Position numbers and translations under genes: made by a program | In this document: in pieces, positions 56,107 through 64,000 of the stretch | Numbering within the stretch: the first letter of the stretch is position 1 | How the letters are laid out: each line of letters starts with the position of its first letter | The notes under the pieces: model-generated | The model's database searches: none | Told to the model about the DNA's origin: nothing | Seen by the model: the letters and a program-made list of their open reading frames with translations, nothing else | Assembly: GCA_947646735.1 (NCBI GenBank) | Contig: CANTFK010000983.1 | Span: 310,001 to 374,000, forward strand | Direction: 5' to 3' | DNA length: 64,000 nucleotides | From: Peronospora farinosa | Taxonomy: Eukaryota > Oomycota > Peronosporomycetes > Peronosporales > Peronosporaceae

Positions 56107-57252
56107 ATGCTGCGCGTTCACGACAAGTGCGTGTCTATGCTATAAAATCTGTTTAACGTTTTTTTCACTTTGTCTGAAAGGCTGACCATGTGCTGATAAA
56201 TATTGTATGCAGTGCACTACTTCGCACGGTGTCAACACTTCCTGTGCTCATGGTGGTAGCTATTGTAAGTCTAGAGTACTTTGTCTTCATGACAGAGCAT
56301 TGGCTTCCTGAAATCCAACGGTCCGTAGGGTTCTTCGTACTATTACGGATACTAGAGGTTGTGCTGTTCCACTTTTTAATTGGATGCATGCTGGTTGCGT
56401 ACTACAAGGTCGTGTTTACAGGTATGATCGTCAGTACCCAGAGGTGTTGAGTGAGGGTGGATCTTGAACCTCAATGTTTGTGTGTCGCTACTGCTGCTGC
56501 TGGGCTACAGACCCTGGATATGTCACACCTATTGTGGTGCAACGCATTCAAGACGCCATGCAAGATGCGATGGAAGAAGGTGATAATACGAGCCAACCAA
56601 CGATGACCTTGTGCCGACGATGCAATCTGCTCAAACCTTTTCGAGCGCATCACTGCAGTTTCTGTGATCGCTGTGTGTTGAAAATGGGTATGGAAGATAA
56701 GAAGGCGGTATTTGCATTACATGGGTTATTGATATAATCAATCGCTCTTTGTGTGCAGATCATCACTGTCCATGGGTCGCTAACTGCGTCGGTGAAGGCA
56801 ACTACAAGTGTTTCTTTCATTTCATCGTGTACGCGTTCTTCGCTTTGTCAATGTGTGTGAGAGCACTTGCTGGGTCCTTTCAGGCGGCAATCTTCAGTGA
56901 GAATGCCCCACACAATGCTGTTAACAACTTCTCTGCTCTGGCTGTTGTCGGATTTGTACTAGGTGGCGCACTGGCAATTAGTTTGCTGGGCTTCATAGCA
57001 GTTCATTCGTATCTCTTAGTCCACGGTGCTACTACTATTGAATGTCACCACTACGGCCGTGCGTTTCCATTCAACCAGGGATTGCGAAAGAATTTGAAGG
57101 CTGTCTTTGGAGAGACGATAAAAGATTGGCTGTTGCCTACGACGCCAACCCGAAAGCAGCATTACGTCTTACACCCTGCAGTGCTAGAGCACCTCACTGC
57201 TGACAGCAGCTTGGAAGACTGCATTGACCACGAAGACGATACTTTACTGTAG
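56107..57252 (+). CDS. DHHC-type protein S-palmitoyltransferase (311 aa as modelled)
   Basis: Exons: 56107-56130 (tentative), 56181-56421, 56511-56687, 56759-57252. The last three are secure; the first is chosen because it supplies an ATG in frame, though its GTGTCT donor is weak. Four membrane segments are visible (around LPVLMVVAIVSLEYFVF, VVLFHFLIGCMLVAYY, FFHFIVYAFFALSMCV, GFVLGGALAISLLGFIAV). The Cys-rich domain reads CRRCNLLKPFRAHHC, CDRCV, then DHHCPWVANCVGEGNYKCF, with the catalytic DHHC split by the third intron. The TTxE motif is TTIE, and a PaCCT-like NPFNQG-type segment appears as FPFNQGLRKN. It would palmitoylate cysteines on the cytosolic side of Golgi, ER or plasma membrane. 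All hallmark residues are present. Confidence 0.9.
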
Positions 57253-57385
57253 CAAAGATTCATTGTTTAGTTTCACCTCGTAATTTCTGACCACCATCTT
57301 CTGATCTGATCAAAAAAGCTTAATCTTACTACTTGTAGCCATATCAAACAGCGGACAGCAAGATAAACCAAGTACATGTGCCTTT

Positions 57386-58061
57386 TCACTGAGAAGGAAC
57401 CTCCCCTTCGTGGAAGATGAGTGACACGCTGTTCACACAGTGACGCTCGTCAGTCGGTGTCTTAAAACCTTCACCTTTAAACACGTGACCCATGTGACTA
57501 CATCAGCAAACACAAACACAAACACACACATACACCAAAGCATTAGCATCCAAAAGAATGCCTCGTCACAGACTCTAGTATCCTCACCCGCCGCACTTGG
57601 CGCACATAATCTCGGTGCGACGTCCGTCCTCGTCAGCAACAGCCTGTACCATCATTATCATTAGACCCGATACAACCACTAAGACCACAGCCTTCGACGT
57701 GTTGACGCACCTTGATAGCACCGGGAATGGCGTCATAAAACGCAGGCCAGCCACATCCCGAGTCGAACTTGGTCGTAGACGTATAGACAGGTGTCTTGCA
57801 TCCAGCACAGACATACACTCCCGTCTCCTTGTGTTTGTTATACTCTCCAGTACCAGCTCGTTCCGTTCCTTTAAGACGCAGTACTTGAAACTGCGTCGGC
57901 GTCAATCGTTTTTTCCATTCCTCGTCCGAGAATTTCACTGTCTCACTATTACTATTGGACATATTAGACAAGAGGGTAAAGCTTCGGTAACAAACAGATG
58001 GAGACACAAAGCGAGAGTGCACAATAGAAAGTGACACCAACGACTGCAACCACTTGCTCAT
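57386..58061 (-). CDS. msrB: Peptide-methionine (R)-S-oxide reductase
   Basis: Exons 57711-58061, 57588-57643 and 57386-57497 join to 172 residues, with introns of 67 and 90 bp and good GT-AG sites. The fold markers are WKKRLTPTQFQVLR, GTGEYNKHKETGVYVCAGC, FDSGCGWPAFYDAI, CAKCGGHMGHVF and ERHCVNSVSL. The two CxxC pairs bind zinc, and the Cys of RHCVNS is the catalytic one. It reduces methionine-R-sulfoxide in proteins using thioredoxin. About 35 N-terminal residues before the domain (SLSIVHSRFVSPSVCYRSF) look like an organelle presequence, and an internal ATG at NMSNSN could give a cytosolic form. Head to head with SRP54, 177 bp apart. Confidence 0.92.
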
Positions 58062-58179
58062 CAACGTCGCAAATTCAAGACTACCAACACTCTAGAACAA
58101 CCATCTAACAACCGTAAGAAGAATGTTGGTCGTCATCTCTTACAACAATCAAGTGTACGACTCTCCGTTACAAAACGCA

Positions 58180-58193
58180 AGTCATTCTTTTGA
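58180..58193 (+). promoter_or_regulatory. Inr-like start element for SRP54
   Basis: GTCATTCTTTT lies 48-59 bp before the SRP54 ATG and fits the oomycete initiator YTCAYTYY. It lies in the 177-bp gap shared with msrB. Confidence 0.4.
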
Positions 58194-58238
58194 GAAACGG
58201 TTTTTTAGGGGGGCGGGGTGACACGAATTCGCGCGACC

Positions 58239-59762
58239 ATGGTCTTAGCCGAACTCGGGTCGAGACTACAGGAAGCGTTAGCGAAGCTAAACCGGACGAC
58301 GGTAGTTGATGATGAAGCACTCAATGCTCTGCTTAAAGAGATCTGTGGGGCACTGCTCCAGTCGGATGTGCAGGTAAGTCTTGTGCGCCAACTCCGCGAC
58401 AATGTCAAGCTGGCTGTGAATCTCGAGGACGTGAGTTCGGGCATGTATCGCCGCCGCCTCATCCAGAAGTCAGTGGTTGATCAGCTGGTACAGATGCTGC
58501 AGCCTGAGGCTGAGCCCTACAAAATGAAGAAAGGTCAGAGCAACGTCATTATGTTTGTAGGACTTCAGGGCAGTGGCAAGACTACAAGCATTGCCAAGTT
58601 CGCGCACTACTACCAGCGTAAAGGCTGGAAGACCTGTATGGTCTGTGCAGATACGTTTCGTGCTGGAGCTTTTGACCAGCTAAAGCAAAATTCTACCAAG
58701 CTGCGCATCCCATTTTACGGCAGCTACACGGAGGCCGACCCTGTTCGGATTGCAGAGGAAGGTGTGGCTCAGTTCAGAGCTGAGAACTATGAACTGATTC
58801 TTGTGGATACTAGTGGTCGTCATAAACAGGAGACGGATTTGTTTGCAGAGATGAAAGAGGTCTCGGCGGCGGTAAAGCCAGACGATGTCGTGTTTGTCAT
58901 GGACTCGACCATCGGTCAGGCTGTTTTTGACCAGGCCAAAGCTTTCCGTCAGATGGTGGATGTACGCAGTGTGATAATTACCAAACTGGATGGTCATGCC
59001 AAGGGAGGAGGTGCTCTTAGTGCCGTGGCGGCCACCGGGTCGCCCATCGTTTTCTACGGTACAGGTGAACACTTTGCGGACTTTGAGTCGTTTAATGCCC
59101 AGAGCTTTGTGAGTCGTCTAATGGGAATGGGAGACATCAGGGGGTTGATGGAGGAAGTGAAAACTAGCGGCATGCTCGACAATCGCGATGAGTTGGTCGA
59201 AAAGTTCCAGAAGGGCGTATTTACGTTGCGTGACATGTACAAACAGTTTCAGAGCGTTATGAAGATGGGTCCGCTGAGTAAAGTCATGTCAATGATTCCT
59301 GGACTGCCTCAGGGCATGAACGAGATGATGAACATGGGCGGAGGGGAGGAGGAATCTTCGAAACGGCTTCGACGGTTCCTCTTCATGATGGACAGTATGA
59401 CGGATGCCGAGCTCGATGGTGTCGTCCCGCTTTCGGAATCGCGCCAGACGCGAGTTGCACGTGGCTCGGGTTGCCAAGTTTATGAGGTGGAGTTCTTATT
59501 GAAGTGCCACAAGCAGTTTGCGACTGTTGTGAGCCGCATGGGAAAAAGTGGCCTTATGAAGACGGGGGACGCCGCGCTTGGCAAGCAGATGACCCGCAAC
59601 CCGAACGCTGTGATGCAGCAGCTTTCCAAGGTCATGGACCCCAAGATGTTGGCACAGATGGGTGGACCGCAGAACATGATGCGGATGATGAAGCAGATGA
59701 AAGGCATAGACTCCAACTCACAAAGCGATATGACCCAAATGGCTCAGGACATGCCGTTTTAA
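58239..59762 (+). CDS. SRP54: Signal recognition particle 54-kDa subunit
   Basis: Single exon, 507 residues from ATG 58239, a usual length for the family. The N domain covers ~1-88. The GTPase G domain has P-loop GLQGSGKTT (108-116), DTFRAGA (138-144), DTSGRH (190-195) and TKLDGHAKGG (248-257). The Met-rich M domain follows, with GPLSKVMSMIPG, RVARGSG (the RNA-binding loop) and a Met/Gln-rich tail (MMRMMKQMKG). It binds signal peptides as they leave the ribosome, and 7S RNA, and docks with the SRP receptor at the ER through paired GTP hydrolysis. The eukaryotic cytosolic type is indicated by the absence of a transit peptide. No break is seen. It shares a divergent promoter region with msrB. 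Confidence 0.95.
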   Translation: MVLAELGSRLQEALAKLNRTTVVDDEALNALLKEICGALLQSDVQVSLVRQLRDNVKLAVNLEDVSSGMYRRRLIQKSVVDQLVQMLQPEAEPYKMKKGQSNVIMFVGLQGSGKTTSIAKFAHYYQRKGWKTCMVCADTFRAGAFDQLKQNSTKLRIPFYGSYTEADPVRIAEEGVAQFRAENYELILVDTSGRHKQETDLFAEMKEVSAAVKPDDVVFVMDSTIGQAVFDQAKAFRQMVDVRSVIITKLDGHAKGGGALSAVAATGSPIVFYGTGEHFADFESFNAQSFVSRLMGMGDIRGLMEEVKTSGMLDNRDELVEKFQKGVFTLRDMYKQFQSVMKMGPLSKVMSMIPGLPQGMNEMMNMGGGEEESSKRLRRFLFMMDSMTDAELDGVVPLSESRQTRVARGSGCQVYEVEFLLKCHKQFATVVSRMGKSGLMKTGDAALGKQMTRNPNAVMQQLSKVMDPKMLAQMGGPQNMMRMMKQMKGIDSNSQSDMTQMAQDMPF

Positions 59763-60889
59763 ATACTTGCTACCATTCATAGGAAAGTGAGTCATGCGAT
59801 GAGACTTGCAGCAACAATACAAGTGTTCACTTTGATACATCGACGAAACATTTAGGCGTTCTAATAGAAGTGTTACTGTCGCAGGGTAGATTGTAAGCGA
59901 CTGGAATAGATCTGACGGATGATCTAAGCAGTGTTTCATATGCAGAGCCAATCGGAACACAAAATACCGACCGTTGAGAGGAAGAGTGCATTGATACTAC
60001 GGTATTGCGTAACGAACTGCAGTCAACCTTGCAGTGTAGTAAGTGGCCCGCCTTTATACTCAATCTCTACCGTCGTTTCTTCGTACTGTATAGGCGAGAG
60101 TGAGAGAAGAAAAAATATCAGGGAGAAGCGTGATGTGTAAAGTTATTAGTACATTAAAAAGTCTGATGAAATCTAGCTCGTAACGCGACACTGCAAGCAC
60201 TTTATACCCTTTAACACCTCGCTCACGTGGTCGTCGTAGGAAGCTGGATGCTTTTGTCAATTTGCATGTGCTTAGCAAACTCCTTGTTTGTCATAGCTAA
60301 AGCAGCCAACACCTCAAGGGGATGAAGCCATCCCACCATGTTCACCAAACCGTCTTTGAACACTTAAATACGAACAAGCATCTTGCGTAAAGTAGAGTTT
60401 GGCTCCTTCCTGAAGCAAAACAGGCGGCGATCCAATTTATTGAGGTAAAAAGCAGCGAAGAGACCATCGCACGGCACGAAGAAGCCGGCTGTTCGGTTTT
60501 TAGCCGCAAGTGGAATCACCTACAGAACTCCTTGCCATTCTTCTCTACTACATCATAATATCATTGTGTATTATCTGCAGAGTTTCTGCTGTCTCAAGTT
60601 ACCGGACAGATACTTGGTACTTGTCTCGCACAATTGATCAGCTTTTTGGCTTGGAGTTACCTTTGATGCTTATATCTGTCACGCTACTCGTATAGTATAC
60701 GCCTTCGTCGGAGAGATCACCGCCAATATTTAGATACTATCTGAGAATTACAACCCTGCGGTATAGATGCTACAACAGAAATCGTATACTACTAAAAAGT
60801 TTCTTAGTATACGTGCATTCTTCAGCATCGTCGACATTGTTTTATCTCGCAAATTGAGAAAGATCGCACAGTCTGACGAGAAACTCAAG

Positions 60890-61090
60890 TGGAACGGGGT
60901 ATATGCCCAAGGTTACACGTACTTGTTAGTACATGATACTTAACGCGGGGAGTCGTGTATACTTACCTTGTCACCTGCACAACGTGACCCACCCTTGTGT
61001 GTGTGATATACAAGGTGTATTCATAGTGAAGGAGATGGATGACGCCCGCCCAGCCCTCCAACTAATACGTCTATGACTTCTATTATAGCA
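60890..61090 (+). repeat. Relic of the 7890-8499 solo-LTR family
   Basis: Starts TGGAACGGGGTA, then GGTTACACGTA, and shares colinear blocks with 7890-8070: GTGACCCACCCTTGTG versus GTGATCCACCCTCGTG, then GTGATAT and GGATGACGC. No end or target duplication is seen. Confidence 0.6.
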
Positions 61091-62047
61091 TAACATCCTT
61101 GGTCGGTCGTTCATTTGATATCAATGTTGTTAGCGTGCGACGTTAGAACTGCTTACTCTAGTGCACGACGCTATTCGCTAATGTGCTTGGCAGTGTTTTT
61201 AAGGTAGCAAGCAACTCAAGAAATCTTATGATCCGACAGCACGACATGCATATCTCAATGAACACGACGTATCGTATTTTCGTTTGTTAGATTGATGCTG
61301 AGCAAAAATAGTTTGTCGAGATATTGGCTTAACGTCTTACGCGAAGACTCGTGCCACAGTATCTCGTGAGAAATGTCGTCGATAGGATACTTCTTATTAT
61401 GAATGCCGCAGTTATCGCAAGCACTCGCCATGAAAGTGGCGAGCCAGTCAAAGGTGGTGTGTATTTACCGTTATAATTTACAAGATTCTAGAAAAGTCCG
61501 CGACGGGATGATCAATTCACTCCAAAAACGATGCAGGTGACGTTCAGGCGAGGGCCTAATCGAATGGTTTGTGCCAATCGAAGCTCCTCTTCAATTGTAT
61601 GTATGTAACTCGTTCCCGTAAGCAGGTGCGTAACGAGCTCGTGCCTGGATCTTCTGTCGGATTCGACGTGCTCTCTATTCGTTATTCGCTGGATACTTGA
61701 CCCGCAGTCGAGGACCGCTTTGTCCCATGTCCTCGCGCTGACGTCGCGTCCGACCTCCCGACGAATCAACTCCGCTCAGAGTTCGTCGTGTACTTGCGCT
61801 GGCGTTTGCGTGCGGATGGGATAGTGAACTGGCTGGGTTTTGTTTTCCTGCAGTCCACCCACTGCAACCTGCAAAATACTTTGTTGATGAAGTACAGGCA
61901 GTTGCACGTGAACCTGCTAAGCGAACGCTGTCCATGGCTTGCAAACACAGAAACGATCAATACTGCTGGACGACCGTGGAAGTCAGTCAAAGGTGGTACA
62001 AGACATTCTGTATGAGGCGTGAAGAACGATTAGTCAAAGGCGACAAC

Positions 62048-62094
62048 AGAGACGAGACCCTTCAGGAAGCCAGGTCCTGAAGGGTCTCGTCTCT
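62048..62094. other. Perfect 20-bp inverted repeat (hairpin)
   Basis: AGAGACGAGACCCTTCAGGA and its exact reverse complement are separated by 7 nt. A second palindrome, GTTTCCTGG-C-CCAGGAAAC, follows at 62111-62129. No coding context is seen. It could be a small-RNA precursor, a transposon end pair or a recent snap-back. Confidence 0.7.
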
Positions 62095-62796
62095 ATCTTT
62101 GAGGAGGCCTGTTTCCTGGCCCAGGAAACTGACCCCCTTACCTTGGGTGGGAGTACTGGCTCAGGACTTTCCAGAGATCTTGCACATAATTAACACCATG
62201 TAATAGACGGTCTGAACCTCTCTCTCTACCTTGCAAGGAGCCCCCGATATCAATTGTTGATGTACACTAGATACTCTTTGTCCTGTGGTGCGTCTAGGCA
62301 AATATGAGCATGGTTGGACCCCAAGATTCGACTTAAAGAGCAGAGCAAGTCGACTACGAGGTGAAAGCCAAGGATTACGTCATGATGGCTCGTTTACACT
62401 TCCACAGTGAAAACAAAACTGTCCACTGTCCCCTGAATCAGATTGCTACAAGAGCGAAAGCAGTCCAGCTCGATTTAGAGTGCACACAACGCTAACCCTG
62501 GGTGTGGTCACCGAATTGATCCCCGTGCCCTTGTTGGAGTGCCCCGCCGTGAATCTCAAAAACTCTTAAGCCAGTAGAATGAGAAAGCGAGGCGAGATGC
62601 AACGAGTTACCATTCAACCAGACATATGTTAGTAATGAGTAGTAAGACTCGAATAGACGGTGTGTGACTTTCTCGATTTACAGAATGATGACAGAGCAGG
62701 GCTCTACGATCAGGCAACGTAGTCAGCATGAGATTTGTTGTGTGTGGCCGCACTCAGCTGCCACTGAAGAAACAAGGCACTGTTAGTTATTCATCT

Positions 62797-62816
62797 CCTC
62801 ATTCAGCAATCTACTT
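62797..62816 (+). promoter_or_regulatory. Inr+FPR-like oomycete core promoter
   Basis: CCTCATTCAGCAATCTACTT, 42-61 bp before the ATG at 62858, matches most positions of the oomycete Inr (CTCATTYY) followed by the flanking promoter region (CAWTTTNYY). Confidence 0.45.
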
Positions 62817-62857
62817 CACAACACCCAAGTTAGTGTCACTGATCAAGAAAACACCTT

Positions 62858-63247
62858 ATGCGTGTGTATTCCGTTCTGTTGGTAGTCACAATTGCCTTTC
62901 TTGCAAACAGCGCTGCGGTCGCAGCTAACCGCGACGAGGCTCAAGTTTCGAAGCTGCTTCGCCGTGAAAACACTGAGAGACGGCATCTGATTCTTGATTT
63001 GGCAGAGGACTTACCTGGAATTGGGGAGAATTTGGAAGAAATTTTGCAAAGTAATGAACACCTGAAACACGAAGTGCCCGAGTGGTGCGAGGAAATTGCA
63101 GAGCAAATAAAGGACTTTACACAAAAAGCTTTAGAGACTGGGGATATAAAGCTTTCTAAAAAAGACCAACGCGCAAATTTCAAGAAGAATTACCTATTGG
63201 CCCAAAGTTTGATTCAACAAAAGAGAGAGTGTGAGAAGAAGGAATAA
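62858..63247 (+). CDS. Small secreted protein, RXLR-effector candidate (129 aa)
   Basis: Residues 1-23 form a clear signal peptide ([18 protein letters not shown], cleavage likely before NRDEA). KLLR at 32-35 is a K-for-R variant of RXLR, in the usual window after the signal peptide, and ENTERR at 37-42 resembles the EER part. The remaining ~85 residues are helical and highly charged ([20 protein letters not shown]) with two cysteines, C77 and C125, and match no domain I know. Proteins of this build are secreted and often act inside the plant host. That function is not shown by sequence alone. A core promoter lies just upstream, and AATAAA overlaps the stop. Its position between a gene-poor stretch and a housekeeping gene fits effector placement. 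A plain secreted protein is the alternative. Confidence 0.6.
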   Translation: MRVYSVLLVVTIAFLANSAAVAANRDEAQVSKLLRRENTERRHLILDLAEDLPGIGENLEEILQSNEHLKHEVPEWCEEIAEQIKDFTQKALETGDIKLSKKDQRANFKKNYLLAQSLIQQKRECEKKE

Positions 63248-63405
63248 AAAGTGGCTTTTGCTGTATAAACAAACACCCTGTTGACGTAAATTGTCCACTG
63301 TTCATTGACAAATATACATTTTGTGCACTAAAATCACTTTCGTTCTCTCTTTTTATTGGTCTAAACCGCTTCTATTTCAGTGGCTCCCTCTCGAAGCACT
63401 CGGTC

Positions 63406-64000
63406 ATGACATCTCGGTGCTCTTCCCTCCTCCTTCTCTCTCGTCAAGTGACAGTATCGTCTGTTTCTCATCTTTCACCGCTGCTGGAGACTACAAGATG
63501 GCTACAGACGGAGTCTAGCGCTACGTTTGACGCTGCCACGATCAATGGAAACAACGCAGATACGTCTGCGGCATCTTCACGAAGACCCAAGCGAGTTAAT
63601 GAGCGGCGGAAACGATCAATGACAGCGCCAGTTCATGCAGCACCAGTAGAAGACAATGTCTCTGCTAGACCATTGACGTCTTCTGTTAAAGGAGAAGTTA
63701 CTAACAAGGAGGAAGGTAAAAAACGACCGCTGGTGGCTTCATTTAAGGACGGGAAGCCGTGGATCACAGTGATGGGTCTTGGTGGAGCAGGTAGTAACGC
63801 TGTGAACAATATGATTGCGTCACAACTTGAAGGTGTCGAGTTTGTTGTGGCTAACACGGACTGTCAAGCATTGGGACGGTCGCTGGCTCCTTCTAAGATC
63901 ACTCTAGGGAAAGACATTACCAAGGGACTGGGAGCTGGATCCAAACCGGAGCTGGGTAAACGGTCTGCAGAACAGCAAAAGACGGAAATTGAGCAGATGC
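63406..64000 (+). CDS. ftsZ: Mitochondrial-type FtsZ (5' part; runs off window)
   Basis: Open from ATG 63406 to the window end. The N-terminus is rich in Ser, Leu and Arg with few acids ([14 protein letters not shown]), as expected for a mitochondrial presequence. A basic linker ([15 protein letters not shown]) follows. Then comes the FtsZ start: [26 protein letters not shown], and [16 protein letters not shown], which are the first GTP-binding motifs of bacterial FtsZ ([17 protein letters not shown]). FtsZ polymerises with GTP to form the mitochondrial division ring; stramenopiles retain it while plants and animals have lost it. A TTCTATTTCAG at 63370-63380 could be a 3' splice site of a 5'-UTR intron. 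The GTPase signature GGGTGTG would lie beyond the window. Confidence 0.9.
   Translation, partial: MTSRCSSLLLLSRQVTVSSVSHLSPLLETTRWLQTESSATFDAATINGNNADTSAASSRRPKRVNERRKRSMTAPVHAAPVEDNVSARPLTSSVKGEVTNKEEGKKRPLVASFKDGKPWITVMGLGGAGSNAVNNMIASQLEGVEFVVANTDCQALGRSLAPSKITLGKDITKGLGAGSKPELGKRSAEQQKTEIEQM

Larger units (their letters stand above)
59763..62796. other. 3-kb gene-poor interval
   Basis: No full gene is supported. On the minus strand around 60250-60480 a coherent stretch (DGLVNMVGWLHPLEVLAALA, TNKEFAKHM) with a stop before it looks like a gene relic of unknown family. An LTR relic lies at 60890-61090 and a strong hairpin at 62048-62094. Short frames at 60510 (+), 61512 (-) and 61788 (+) have no recognisable domain. 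The rest shows nothing I can assign. Confidence 0.5.

Noticed and set aside
60510..60695. 61-codon hydrophobic frame in the gene-poor interval
   Set aside because: No homology, promoter or splice support. A/T-rich DNA often gives such frames.

Overview
The window looks like a nuclear scaffold of an oomycete (Peronosporales-type, Phytophthora or downy mildew; the species cannot be named from sequence alone). Reasons: host genes with short 70-90 bp GT-AG introns, one GC-AG intron, a mitochondrial-type FtsZ, a small secreted protein with an RXLR-like KLLR/ERR segment, and an oomycete-like Inr+FPR core promoter. A gene-bearing left end (1-7 kb) and right end (54-64 kb) flank about 47 kb of nested retroelements and a Helitron.

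Left end: a CaMK-like kinase with EF-hand and cyclic-nucleotide-binding domains (minus, runs off the window), a decayed GH5 exo-1,3-beta-glucanase pseudogene (minus), and a five-exon APC4 gene (plus). Next come two solo LTRs of one family in inverted orientation (7.2-8.5 kb); the right one has a 5-bp target duplication.

Middle: element A (9.2-17.0 kb, plus, Ty3/Gypsy chromovirus type); a decayed Helitron with a recognisable 3' end (17.2-20.4 kb, minus); element B (20.4-32.2 kb, minus, Gypsy of a second lineage); C, a wreck of an A-like pol (32.2-33.8 kb, plus); element D (33.8-43.3 kb, minus, B lineage); E, an A-family 3' fragment (43.5-44.4 kb, minus) abutted by a B/D-type LTR; and element F (45.26-52.94 kb, plus), a young A-related element with 342-bp LTRs differing at one visible site and a CCACC target duplication, inserted inside the E LTR.

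Most interesting signal: A, B and F each carry one or more long open frames on the strand opposite to gag-pol, lying between pol and the 3' LTR and starting about 80-360 bp from that LTR. The encoded proteins are basic and nuclear-looking with predicted coiled coils. In A and F the C-terminal coiled coil lies antisense to the low-complexity linker before the pol chromodomain. The A version is recognisable again in fragment E. B and D also have a degenerate tether RNase H followed by a second, archaeal-type RNase H, and an extra frame upstream of gag.

Right end: an ankyrin/PDZ-like gene (minus), divergent from a DHHC palmitoyltransferase (plus); msrB (minus), divergent from SRP54 (plus); a 3.1-kb gene-poor stretch with an LTR relic and a perfect 20-bp hairpin; a candidate secreted effector; and the 5' part of mitochondrial ftsZ. 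No rRNA, tRNA or CRISPR was recognised.
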